DNA of 64,000 nt, taken from assembly GCA_004431415.1 (NCBI GenBank), contig QPMI01000207.1, positions 112,818-176,817 on the forward strand. Direction: 5' to 3'. Position 1 is the first letter of the stretch. The number at the start of each line of letters is the position of its first letter. The stretch is from Cyanophora paradoxa (taxonomy: Eukaryota > Glaucocystophyceae > Cyanophorales > Cyanophoraceae). Position numbers and translations under genes: made by a program. Under the pieces are notes generated by a model, which saw only the letters and a list, made by a program, of their open reading frames with translations, ran no database searches and was not told where the DNA came from. Positions 24,335 through 34,861 of this stretch are shown here, one piece after another.

Positions 24335-25545
24335 TCAGGCGCCGTACTTCTTGGCGCGGCCGAGCTTGTAGGCGAGCTCGGGGAGGAGGTGGTCGACGAG
24401 GAGGCGCATCGCCCCGCCCCGGGCCCGCACCTCCGCCTCCTCGAAGCGCCCCGCCCCGTCCCGCCGCACCGACCCGGGGTGCCACCCCGCCGTCATCAGC
24501 GGCCCGTTCACCCTGCCGCCCCCTCCCCGAGTCGGGCGCCGGCGCCGGAGCGCCAGGCGACGGGGGCCGAGCACCTTGCGTTTCGGACGAAGGCGCCGCG
24601 CAGGAAGAAGCAGGACTGGGGCGGGGGCAGGGCGGCGAGGGAGCCCGGGGCGGGGGGCGGCGGGGAGCGCTGGGCGGAGGCGGCGGGGAGGGCGCCGTGG
24701 CTGAAGGCGAGCTGGAGGAAGAGGTCGCGCTCGCGGGGCAGGAGGCCGGCGACGAGGGCGTCGAGGGCGCGCACGCCCCGCCGCGCCTCGCAGCCGGCCA
24801 CGTGGACCACGACGAGCTCGCAGCGCGGGTCGCCCTCCGCCGAGGCGCCGCCCTCCAGCGAGAGCATGCGCGCCGCCCTCCGGTGCAGCTCCTCCCCCAG
24901 CGCCTCCGCATCCCCCGCCCCGCCCCCGCCCCCCGGCGCCGGCGCCGCCGGCTCGTAGCGCTCCGTCTCCTTGAAGCCCACAGCCTCCGCCACGCGGCAT
25001 ATCGCCGGGCTCGCGCTGAGGAGCCCCGCGCGCATCCCCAGGAACCTGCGCAGCACGTTGGGACGCCACGAACGAACCGCGCTGCGCGCCGGCGCGTCCC
25101 ACGGACTTGTCTGCGAAGGACGGGAGGGGTGCGTCTGGCCCCCGCTGCGCGCGTGGCGACATGTGAGGCCCGAGCGTCGCCCACGGGAGCCCCTATGTGC
25201 CGAACGCGCACCAGGAGCTCGCCCTCGTCGTCCCAGATGTCGGCGTAAAGGCCCACGATGCTCAAAAACTCGACCACCGGGCGCGCGTCCTCGTCTGACG
25301 GGCGGTCGCGCGCAAGCTTCCGCGGGCGCCGCGCGTGGCAGCGCACCTTGCGCGTCTGCAAACCGGCGCAGCGGCGCGTTGCAGGGGGCGGAGAGCGAGG
25401 CCGGGTGGTCGCGCAGCAGCGCCTGGCCGCAGCAGCCGCTGGCCGCCACGCGATCCAGCGCGCTCTGCTCCAAACCAGCGCTGCCGGCAACCGGTGCTAG
25501 GCCGTCGCCCAGCACGAGCACCCCGCGCTTGACGGATGCGGCCAT
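24335..25545 (-). CDS. Unassigned protein, possibly alkaline-phosphatase-superfamily-like
   Basis: The start at 25545 gives MAASVKRGVLVLGDGLAPV, then LEQSALDRVAASGCCGQALLRD. That pattern weakly recalls the start of metal-dependent phosphoglycerate mutase/alkaline phosphatase folds, where a Leu-Asp-Gly is followed by LDxxAxxG. Later segments are VVEFLSIVGLYADIWDDEGE, CELVVVHVAGCEARRGVRAL (about 24.8 kb), CFFLRGAFVRN and the C-terminus HLLPELAYKLGRAKKYGA at 24335. Two or more short introns are present. The gene is convergent with the ATPase gene, leaving 100 bp between stop codons. The coding nature is well supported by conserved-looking helices and clean splice joins. The function call is a guess and should be treated as unknown. 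Confidence 0.55.
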
Positions 25546-25781
25546 CGACGAGCAGCGGGCTTGGCCGGTCGAATGTGCGGAAGCGCCGCGTGTCGCACGG
25601 GCGCGCTGCTGTCGAGGCGCCGCCGCGCGCTCGCTGGCGCTTCGCCGCCGCGCACTCGCTGGCGACTCGACTGCACTCAAGCTTTGACCAGACTACTCGC
25701 TAGAGATGGGCGTCGAAGACTCGCACCGCGCCTTTTTTCTGGCGGGTACGCTGTTCTTCGCGGGCTCTCTCGTCGGCCGCG

Positions 25782-28225
25782 ATGGATTTGCTGGACGCAG
25801 GCGGAGGCGCGCGCGATGCGTCAACTCTAGCAGATGCGGCGGACGCTTCCTCGAATCAGCCTGAGATTGTGGAAGTATTGAACAGCGCGTCGGAACCTGA
25901 CGCGAGCGAGCGATCGCTGCAGTGCGTTGCAGTTTCGCAGCAAGCGCTCTCTCCAGGCTCTCCTATCCTCGCTCCCGCACCCGAGCGGCGCCAGAGCGAG
26001 GAGCTCGAATCTCTTGCTTTCAATTTGCTCGGCGATTGGCGCCACGCGAGCCAAGCTGTCTCCTCTGATTCTTATTCCATTTCTAATGGAGATCCGCGGG
26101 CGGAAGGCCTTCCTCCGCTGTGTGCACTTGCCCCGGCCGATGTGCGTTTCTCGAGCCCTCCAAATTCCTTCCGGCCATTCCCCCCCGCCGATCGCACATG
26201 CAGGTGTCAAAATACAACCGGGAGCAGCTAAGAGCATACTGTCGCATGGCAGGTGCCGGTTTCTTCTCTTCTGTGCCTGTTTTCGATTGATCTGATCGCC
26301 CGGCCGCACACGCAGGAATCGCCGGCGGACGCACCAAGCCGGACCTGGAGGTTCGATTTGCTATCTCGCTCTGCTGTATGACTCCCTCTGAAATCCTCTA
26401 TGCCCGCAGCACAACCTTGTGCGCTTCGCCCTTTCGCGCTAGGCAGTTGCCCGGCGGTTTGTTGAGCGCGATCGCTCCTGCACATTGCGCGATCGCAGCG
26501 TAACTTCCTCCGGGCGCGAGCCAAGGCCGCCGCGAGCGGTAGGTCGCTGCAGGACGGGGGTGTCGCTCGGAAGGCCCCGCGCATCCACCCGCCGCCAGAG
26601 GCCCCGGCGGCCAGCGGCGCAGCCGCGCACCAGCCCCCTACACACCGCTCGAACCCGGCCTCCAGCTTTCTCAGCACCCACCCTGCAGGGCCCACCCGCA
26701 AGTCCGGGCCGAGCCCCGGCCGGGCCTTCCATCCCTACGGGGAGCAGCACAGGGCCTCGAGCGACCCGCCCATGCGCGTCAAGCAGGAGGCCACCCCGGA
26801 GTGGGGCTCGCCCCCGCCCTCCCAGCACCGCTTCTCGAACGCGCCTCCAGGCACGGGTAACGGCCCTCGTGCTCCGCGCGCAGAGCGGCGCGCTGAAGTG
26901 CCTGCAGCGGCGCCGCTGGAGCGATTCGTGTGCGCGTCGCCCTTGGCGGATAAGGGCCGAACATGGCCGTCGGCGCCCTCCTCGGTCGCGTCGAGCGCCC
27001 CATCGCCCGCCCCGCCGCCCTTCATCTTCGACGGGGTCTCCTCCGAGGCGGACGACCGGTGCGCGCCCTCACACTTCTCGCACTCCTGCCCCCGCGAAAA
27101 TCGAATCCCCCGCACTCCTGTCGCCTCCAATTATCGCCGCAGACACTACTTTGGCTTGCTGCTGACGCGTGTCCTGGTGACGGATGAGAAGGCCTCGTCC
27201 CAGCAGGTCCGCGCCTCGCCGCCGGCACCTAGGTGGCGCGGGACGTCATCTCATCTCTCACGATCGGCAGGCGGGCCTGAATCTCTGCGGGGGCGGCCCA
27301 TACCCGTCCGTCATGGGCGCACGAGCCGACCTCTACCGGTGCGAACTCCGCCTGCGGAGAAGGCCGCGGGGCGACGCGCGGGTGCGGGCGCAGGCTCTAC
27401 CGGCAGATTTCGCTGCGCGCGGGCTTCGAGCGCGTCATCGAGGCGGGATCCATGCTCGAGGTGGACCGCTTCCGGCGCGCGCCCCGCCGCCCTGGGCCCC
27501 GGCTCAGAGCGCGGGCCGGGGTGCAGGTGGCGCAGGAGTACGACGGGGGCCGGAGCGCGGCGAGCGCCCACGGCGTGCTCGCGATGGAGCTCGTGAACCT
27601 CTACCGGGTGGGTGCCGCGGGGCGCGCCCCTCCGCGCGCCCCTCGGCGCCCGCCGACGCCCCGTGCGCCCCCCGCAGACGTACCTCCTCCCCTTCGAGCG
27701 CCTCTACCTCCGCATGGGCCCCGCCCCCGGCGCCAAGGCCGGCAAGGCCCCCGCAGCGCCCGGTCCGGCCCCCTCCAGCCGCACCGCAGCGCCCCGGGCG
27801 CGCTCACCGCCGGCGGGCGCAGCGTGCCGGGAGCCGGAGGCCCTCCGCACCGCGCAGAAGGCCCCCGCCGCGGCCGCCGCTCCGGCGGCTCCGACGGCGG
27901 CGGCGCCCGAGGCGCCGGGCCGGCTGCGGGGCGGCGGGGAGCTGCCGGAGCCGGGCGAGCCGTACGAGTCGTGGGGAGCCTGAGCCGCAGCACGGGGGCC
28001 CCCTCGCCGGCCCCGTGGCCGGCCCCCGCCGACTCCCTCCCGCCCCACTCCTTCGCCGACGGCGACGGCGCGCAGCAGACGGCCGCGACCGACCCGAAGC
28101 GCCGCGCGGCCGCCGCCGGCTGGCAGTCCCCTGCCCTCGCCCCCGGCCCCGAGTGCGACTCCTCGTTCGGCGGCCAGTGGGGCTGGTCCCCGCAGCCGCC
28201 CGTCTCGGGGCCGGTCGACTTGTAG
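25782..28225 (+). CDS. SAP-domain protein, probably nuclear
   Basis: The start at 25782 gives MDLLDAGGGARDASTLADAAD, followed by an acidic Ser-rich leader. A SAP motif is assembled from three short exons at 26.18-26.44 kb: KYNREQLRAYCRMAG, IAGGRTKPDLE and HNLVRFALSR. This matches the helix-loop-helix DNA-binding consensus with a Gly before the second helix. A long Pro/Ser-rich region follows, then a folded-looking part (ISLRAGFERVIEAGSML, HGVLAMELVNLYR, TYLLPFERLYLRMG, 27.4-27.7 kb) and an Ala/Pro-rich tail. The end is ambiguous. One frame stops after YESWGA at 27983. Another continues to SGPVDL at 28225 and reads like the genuine tail, so a small indel or intron near 27.97 kb is likely. No SP-RING or other enzyme domain was seen. 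Confidence 0.5.
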
Positions 28226-29314
28226 GCCTGGGGCGCGCGCGCGGCGCCCCTCCTTCCTCTGCCCTCCTTGCCGCCCCGCGGCCGTGCTCTTCCTCCTCCC
28301 ACCTCAATTCCGGCTTTTATCGGACTCGCGTTTGTCGCGTTGACGTTAGGATGTACAGCTAGCGCCAGTATCGGGCCGCGCTCTGGATCCGGCACAGCTT
28401 TCCGACGCTCCCTTTAGCTCGACTGTCAGCCTTGTACATGATCAAGACCATTGCCAGCGTTACGTACGTACGCAGACAGTCGCGGTTCTGTCAAAAATCC
28501 AGACGAATCATCATGTAGACGTCGACGTCGCGTGATATTGGCTGCTGCATGGCTGCCGCGAGCTCGCCGTCGGCAGCCAGCGCGGCCAGCAGGATCGTCG
28601 CCGCCTGCGAGTGCCCTGCCCATGCCCCGCCACCGCTCGCTCCCGCCCGGATCCCTTTCGTTTAAAAATTTGATTTGATTCAATTTCGCGCGCCGCGGCG
28701 CGCGGCGCCGGCGTCGCGCAAGCGATCCGCACGGATTGCGATGGCCCCAGCACCCCAGCTTCGATCCGACGCGGCGCGATTCGGCTCCACCTTACGCACC
28801 TCCGGGAGCGGGGGAGGCCCCCCGGTACCGGTCTCCCGGTCCGGGGCCCGTGGGAGTCACGGCCCCCTCGGGCAGCATTCCTCTCCCTTAGGGCCAGTCC
28901 GTGGCGGGAACGGGCGAGCCTCCGGGCACGGCCCGCACCTTTGATCTTTTGATCTTAAGCCCGTAGGGTATACGTAAGTAGACGTCGACCTAGGTTTCGA
29001 TCTCGAGCTTCGGCATTCGATTTCGATTTTCGACGTCGACGTCGCTTGCCTATCGATATCTGTCTGAGCCCTTACGATTCGACCGGCGGCCCACTGCTAG
29101 CCAAACCGTTGAACAGCTACTAGGGCTAGTCCAGATGTCGTTGGTCGTGTCTGAAATGCAGTATGAGCGCTAGCGCGAACGAAGTGAGCACTACGATCCT
29201 CTACCGGTACCCATCAGTCAGAGCCTTCTCAGCTTTGCATGCCTGGCCCGCGGCCGCTTCTTTTTCCCATCTCTAAGGCCACCTTCTTTCTGGCTCAGCC
29301 TAGCTAGCTGAAGC
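28226..29314. other. Intergenic region, no gene recognised
   Basis: About 1.1 kb between the SAP gene and the RING E3 gene, both on the plus strand. It mixes AT-rich patches (TTTAAAAATTTGATTTGATT near 28660) with GC palindromes (GCGCGCCGCGGCGCGC near 28690) and GTCGAC/ACGTCG repeats around 28.98-29.05 kb. It should contain the 3' end of the SAP transcript and the RING gene promoter. Open frames here are short and carry no recognisable motif. Confidence 0.5.
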
Positions 29315-32300
29315 GTGGCCGGCTTCAGCCTGGCCAGCGAGCCTGACCAGCGAGCCTGGCCTGGCCGCTTCGTCAACGATGGAGCACCGCATCGGGGCTT
29401 CATCGCTTTTTGCCGGAGGTCATCACGGTCTGCGACCCCCCGGTGGCCGCGAGATGTGGTATGCATATGCCCTCGATCAATCCTTCGATGTCAAGCTAAC
29501 CCAGCTATAAGGTGCCATGGTTGCCGGTCGACCGTCTTCCTCGTGACGAGCGTTACGCACTGCCCGCTCTGCAGGGGGAGTTTCATTGAGGAAGTGCTCC
29601 CGGGGACCGAGAGGGACGACAGTTTTGTGCGGCAGTTGCCCGCGCGGCACATGGGGACGATGGGGAGCAATCGGACCGCGGACGACGATGAAGAAGAAGA
29701 CGAGGAGGAGGAGGACGAGGCGCTGCGCCGGAACGAGCGCGACTTGTACAGGCGGGACCCGCGCGCATGGCGACCCCAGGCCCATCGCTTCGAGCTGCAG
29801 CGCCATGATCCAGCCCCCATGTCTCGCGGCCCCGCCACGTCCCTCGCGTCGCAGGTGCCTGCTGCGCTTCTTCTTGTTTGGACCTTTCCTCGTCTAACTC
29901 GAGTCCCCCCTTCTTCCCACAAAGAATATGGTCAATGGTAAGCCGGCTAAGGATCTTTTTCTTTCTTTCGCACCCCTGATCGGACTCTGCAGCGCTAGAG
30001 ATCTACCTCAATCTGGTCTCCTTCGTCCGCCGCGCGGGCCACATGGTTCCGGGTGCCTTCGGCGGCGGCTTCTTCGGCTTCATAGACGACGATACACCTG
30101 CGCAGCCAGCGCAGGATCCGGACGACCCCTATGACCACGAGGCAAGCTTGTGGCCACCCGCCCGCCGGCCTGTTCGCCCGCCTTTCCTGACGCGTGCGGC
30201 AGGTGGACAACCTCCTGACGCACCTCATGGAGAACGACGAGTCGAGCCGGAAGAAGGCGCCGACGCTGAAGAGCGTCGTGCAGTCGCTCGCGAAGGTGAG
30301 GATCAACGAGGGCCATATGCGGGCGGAGAGCAAGTGCAGTGTGTGCCGCGAAGACTGGAGCCTTGGCGACGAGGCCAAGGAGCTCCCCTGTCGCCACGTC
30401 TTCCACGATGAATGCATCATCCCCTGTCCGCCCCGCCCCCGCCCCGCCCTCGCCCTCCGGTCCCCCGGCGGCGCCGCCGACCCGGACGCGCGCGCTGCAG
30501 GGCTGGAGCAGCATAACACGTGCCCGCTGTGCCGGCACGAGCTGCCCGTGGACGAGGCGCAGGCAGAGGCGCTGAGGCGGCAGGCCGCGCTCCAGCCGGC
30601 GCCCTCCCCCGCTGGCGCCCTCCTCGCCCTCGCCCTCGGCGCGCGGCAGACGGGGCGGCCCCCGACCCTTGGCCGCCGCCTCTTCCAGTTCAACGGCGCC
30701 GGAGCCGGCGCGGGAGCGGGGCTGGCCGAGCCGGCCGCGGTGCAGGCCCCGAGGCGGGACCGCGACGAAGCGGAGGTCGGAGCGCAGAGCAGTGCGTTGC
30801 CCGCCTGCGCGCCCCGCCGGCTGGCGCGCCTGACGAGCGGCCGCCGCGCAGCGCTGGAGCGGATCCAGAACACGCTGAGCAGCCTGCGGGAGAGCCGGGC
30901 GGCGATCCAGCGGCAGCAGGAGGCGCGGCAGCGGCGGCACGACGAGGCGCTGGCGCGGCTGCGGGCCTCGGACCCCGTCTCGGGGGCGCGGCGGGCCCCG
31001 CTGGCGGCCCTCGAGGGCGGGGACGGCTCCGACGAGAGCTCCGACTCGGACGGCGGCGGCCGCTTCGACGTGCCCCGCGCCTCCGCCGTCGGCAGCAGCT
31101 TCCGCCACGCCCGCGCCGCCGCCCGCTCCGGCGCCGACTCGCCTCCGCCCCTCGAGAGCGTCCGCGGCAGCGGGGCCCGCGCCGCCGCCGCCCTCTCCTC
31201 CTCCTTCACCTCGTCTTCGCCCTCCGCCGCCGCCGCCGCGCGCCCCGCCTCCCGCGGCTCCTGCGGCGCACGCTGCCCCCTGCCGAGTCGTCCCCCGCCG
31301 TCCTCTCATCGGCCTCGGCCGCCTCCGCGTCGCTCTCCGGGGCGGCGACCGCCGTCGCCCCGCGCCGCCTCTTCGGCACCTCCGCCTCCGCCTCCGCCGC
31401 CTCGACCGTGCCGAGCCCCGCCACGCAGCCTGCGGCGGTGCGGCGGCCGCCCTCTGCGGCCCCGCCCGCCCCGCCGCAGGGCTCCGCCCCCAGCTCGAGC
31501 GCGGCGGGGGCGGGGGCGGAACGGGCGACGTTCAGCGGCTCGCAGGGGGAGTTCCGGCCCTCCTCCTTCCGCGTCCAGCTCTTCGACGGGCGCGACCGCT
31601 CCCCGCCCGCCTCCCCGCGCGCCCCAGCCCCAGCACTCCCTTCCTCCTCCTCGGCCGGCCGCCCGCCCTCCGCCTCGGCAGCTCGCCCTTACTCGCCTCC
31701 CGAGCCCGCCTCGGCGAGCTTCGTCCGCCGCTCTGTCGCGCCGCCGGCGGCGGCACCGGCGGCGCCTCAGGCGGGCCCCTCGTCCGCGGCGTCGGCGTCA
31801 GAGGCGGGAGCGGCGGGGACGGCGCCGAAGCGCGGCTCGTCGGCGGCTGCCTCGGGGCCCGCGGACGCCTCTGCCCCGTCGGCGGCGCCGGCGCCGGCCT
31901 CCTCCTCCCGCCCGGCGCCCCCGGCACGCCCAGCGGCTCGCGGGCGACCAACGCGTCGGGAGGCGGCGGCGGCGGCTCGAGCCTGCTCGCCACTCTTATG
32001 CGGCGCCCCTCGGCAGGCCCCACCCGGGCGAGCCGCTCCGCCAGCGTCAGCAGCGCCGGCCCGTCGGCGGCCAGCGCCGCTCCCGCGGGCGCCGTCGCCT
32101 CCTCCTCCTCGCCTGCCGCTGCCGCCGCCGGCCCGTCCCCGACCAACCTCGCCTCCTCGATCTCATCTTTCTCGTCCCGTGGCGTCGCCACCTTCGGGCG
32201 CACGCGCTCCAGCGGGGTCGTGGCGCCCTCTCCCGTGCCCTCGGCCCTGCCCCGCCGCGGCCTCGTCGGCCCCCGGCAGCGCCGTCGTGCGCGCTGCTCC

Positions 32301-32478
32301 GCCGCCGGCCGCCTCGTCGTCGGCGGTGAACGCCTCGGGGAGCGGCCCCGCGGGCGCCTCGCCAGCCTCTTCTCCTCCTCGTCCCGCAACAAGCCGCCCG
32401 GCGCCACCGCCGCCGGCAGCAGCAGCGGCGGGGGAGCGGCACCCCGCCCCGGCCGCCGCTGCCGGGCGGCGCTCTTAG
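29315..32478 (+). CDS. RING-H2 E3 ubiquitin ligase, RNF126/RNF115 type
   Basis: Ubiquitin ligase with the RNF115/126 layout. An N-terminal zinc ribbon CHGCRS...CPLCRGSFIEE (29.52-29.59 kb) is followed by an acidic Asp/Glu stretch, NALEIYLNLVSFVRRAGH (30.0 kb) and VDNLLTHLMEND. The RING-H2 domain is CSVCREDW...CRHVFHDECIIPW...CPLCRHELP (30.34-30.55 kb). The Trp is created by splicing out an 80-bp intron between IIP and LEQHN. The C-terminus is a long Ser/Ala/Pro-rich low-complexity tail. Its exon crosses the start of the 11-kb tandem segment and stops at 32478, and its reading frame is disturbed in C runs there. The start is uncertain: 29315 is the first in-frame Met, but an upstream exon is possible. 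One intron is GC-AG (30142-30202). Confidence 0.8.
30142..30202 (+). other. GC-AG intron in the RING E3 gene
   Basis: The exon ends GACCACGAG, followed by the donor GCAAGC. The acceptor GCGGCAG precedes GTGGACAACCTC. Splicing joins DPDDPYDHE to VDNLLTHLM in frame, a position that corresponds to the known family segment just upstream of the RING. Confidence 0.65.
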
Positions 32479-32633
32479 TAGCTTCTGCAGGGGCGTCCTG
32501 GAGGGGCGTCCTTCCGGGGACGGGGCCCCAAGCCCCCGCGTCCCCGCCTAGTCTTCCTGCGCGGCCTTGGCGCGCGCTGGCTGTGTTTTAATATGTGACA
32601 CTATGCAGGCCTGCGCCTCTGATGAGGCTGGGG

Positions 32634-34636
32634 CTAGATGGCGCGGTAGTCGGCGAGGATCTGCTCGGCGCGGGCGAAGGCCTCGTCGAAGAAGGCGGCG
32701 TCGCAGCCGTGCCGCGCGTACTGGTGCAGGTACGCCCGCGCCGCCCGCATCGCCGCCCCCCGCTCCAGCAGCGCCTCCAGCGGGCCCGCGATCGTCCCCG
32801 AGTTCCTGGCCGGCAGTCGGCGAGGAGAGGGAGGGGGGCGGGCGGGGGAGGGGCGGGCACGTGAGGGCGGTGGCGCTCATCTCGTACTGGTGGACGGGCT
32901 CCGGGTGCCGCGCGACCGCCAGCGGGTCCGGCACCCAGCCGGGGTACAGCGCCGGGTGCGCGAAGCCGCTCGCGTCGGCCGCTGGCGGGCCGCCGGCTCA
33001 GGCAGCGGCGGCGGGGCAGGGCGGGGTGGGGCGGCGCACTGTGGACGTCCTTGCCGCGGAGGAAGAGCATGGTGGCGAGGGAGCGGTGGATGCGGTGGTC
33101 GGGCGGGCGGCCGGCTGCCGGGCGCGGTCGGGGGCGGAGGGGAGGGGGCGAGGGGGCAGGGGCCGCGGGGCGCACGCTCGGGGAGGTGGACGCCGAAGGG
33201 GACGTTGAGGTCGAACTTGGCGTCCGTCACCAGCATCTGCAGCGCGTGCTGCGCCGCCCCTCGCCCTCCGCCGCCCGCCGCCCGCCCCGCGGCTCAAGGG
33301 CGGGGCACCTTGAGGAGGGCGGGCCACTGGAAGACGGTGAAGGGGACGGAGGCGCGCGGCATCTGCCGGCGCCGGCAGCGTCACGAGCGCGCTCGGAGGG
33401 GGGGCGCGGCAGCCGCGGCGCGCCTGGGGGGTCGTCTTGATCGTGAGGAGCTTGTAGGATGGGTGCGAGCAGAGGTGGCGGAGCGGGTCGAGCAGCACGT
33501 TGGTCGGGCGGCCGAGGGCGGCACGCGAGGCGGAGGCGGAGGCGGGGCGGCCCGGGCGCGCGGAGGGGGCGGGGGCGCAGGGTGCCGGGGACGGGGAGAG
33601 GCGGGAGGGGAGGAGGACGGCGGCGAGGGAGGAGGCGATGACGCGGTTGAGGTCGGGGAAGTTGGGGCGCGCCACGTTCAGCAGCCGCGTGCACACGGCG
33701 CTCGCCACCTCGTTCGCCTCCACGACAACCCCGTCCGAGTGCTGCGCCCCGGCCCCCGTCAGCGCTTCGACGCGGCCGTCGGCCGTACGCGTGCGGCCCG
33801 GCGGGACTCGCCTCGCAGAGGTGCGCGAGGGTCAGCAGCGCGTTGTAGTTCTGGACGACGACCTCGCCCGTTCGGTACGGCCAAACCACCTGCGCTCGCG
33901 CTCGTCCTGCGGCGCAACCTTCCGAGCGAACGCGCGCACCTGGTTCATGAGCAGCGCGTTGGGAAACTCGTCCCGCACCATCTCAGTGACGAATGCCCCT
34001 GGCGCTGGGTCGGCGGCGAGCGCAGCGGACGCGGCGCTGCCTGCGAACCAACGCCGGAGCCGGTGCCGCCTGCGAGCGACTGCAGGAAGAGGAAGCCGCC
34101 AAACCAGTCGCAGGACTCGACCTCCCGCCGAATCAAATCGGAGACCGATTCCTGCGACGCCGGGCCGTGCGTCCTGTACCTGCAGCCCAGCATGAGCGGT
34201 TGAGACGAAGTCGGACGCGCTCATTATCGACACACCCGTACGCCCAGTTGTTGCCGGAGCCGCTCTGCTTCGTGAAGTGCCGGTCGTCGGCGTACCGCCA
34301 GCGCCCGCCCCTGGTAGCATGCTGCCGAGCCTGCGTGCGAAGGTCTCGTCCCTCATCGGCAAGCCGCCGCCGAGCGCACGGACCTGGCCGACGACACGCG
34401 GCTCCATGTCGACCAGCACGCCGCGCGCAATCGGTGCGCCTACGAGGCGCTTGCCATTGGTACGAGTTTTGAAGCGCAAGCGAGCGGAAGCCGGCCGCAC
34501 CGGCGTCCGCATGGCGGAAGAAGACTTCTTCCTCGGCAGCGCTGTGCGGCCGCAGCAAGTGCGCTGCGAGCGTCTCGAAGAGATGGCAGCCGAGCTGGTT
34601 GCCGTACTGGCCCAGCTGGACCGTCACGACCGACAT
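32634..34636 (-). CDS. TUBD1: Delta-tubulin (unit A copy)
   Basis: Delta-tubulin is a basal body/centriole tubulin needed for triplet microtubules. The start at 34636 gives [16 protein letters not shown]. Then come [42 protein letters not shown] and the tubulin signature AGGTGSG, followed by [37 protein letters not shown] and [20 protein letters not shown]. Near the end are [37 protein letters not shown] and ILADYRAI, with the stop at 32634. The FLRGKDV and [14 protein letters not shown] motifs separate delta from alpha, beta and gamma tubulin. Length after removing introns is close to the usual 450 residues. About eight short introns are present. Its presence implies a flagellated stage. Confidence 0.92.
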
Positions 34637-34861
34637 CGATATCGCTGTGCTGGAGACCGCGCGCGAGTGCCCGGCAAATTCGATCCGCTTTGGGGGTACC
34701 TGCTTCATTGTTGCGCCGCCGGCGCGCGCTCGGTTACTGCTTCTAGCTCTTGCATGGCCCGCGGCTAGTATGCCCGTGTTATCGATGCGCACGCTCGGTG
34801 CATAGTTCCAGTAATGTCATTTCAAGTTTTCTTTGTCGACTTAGCAACAAAAAGAAGCGCG

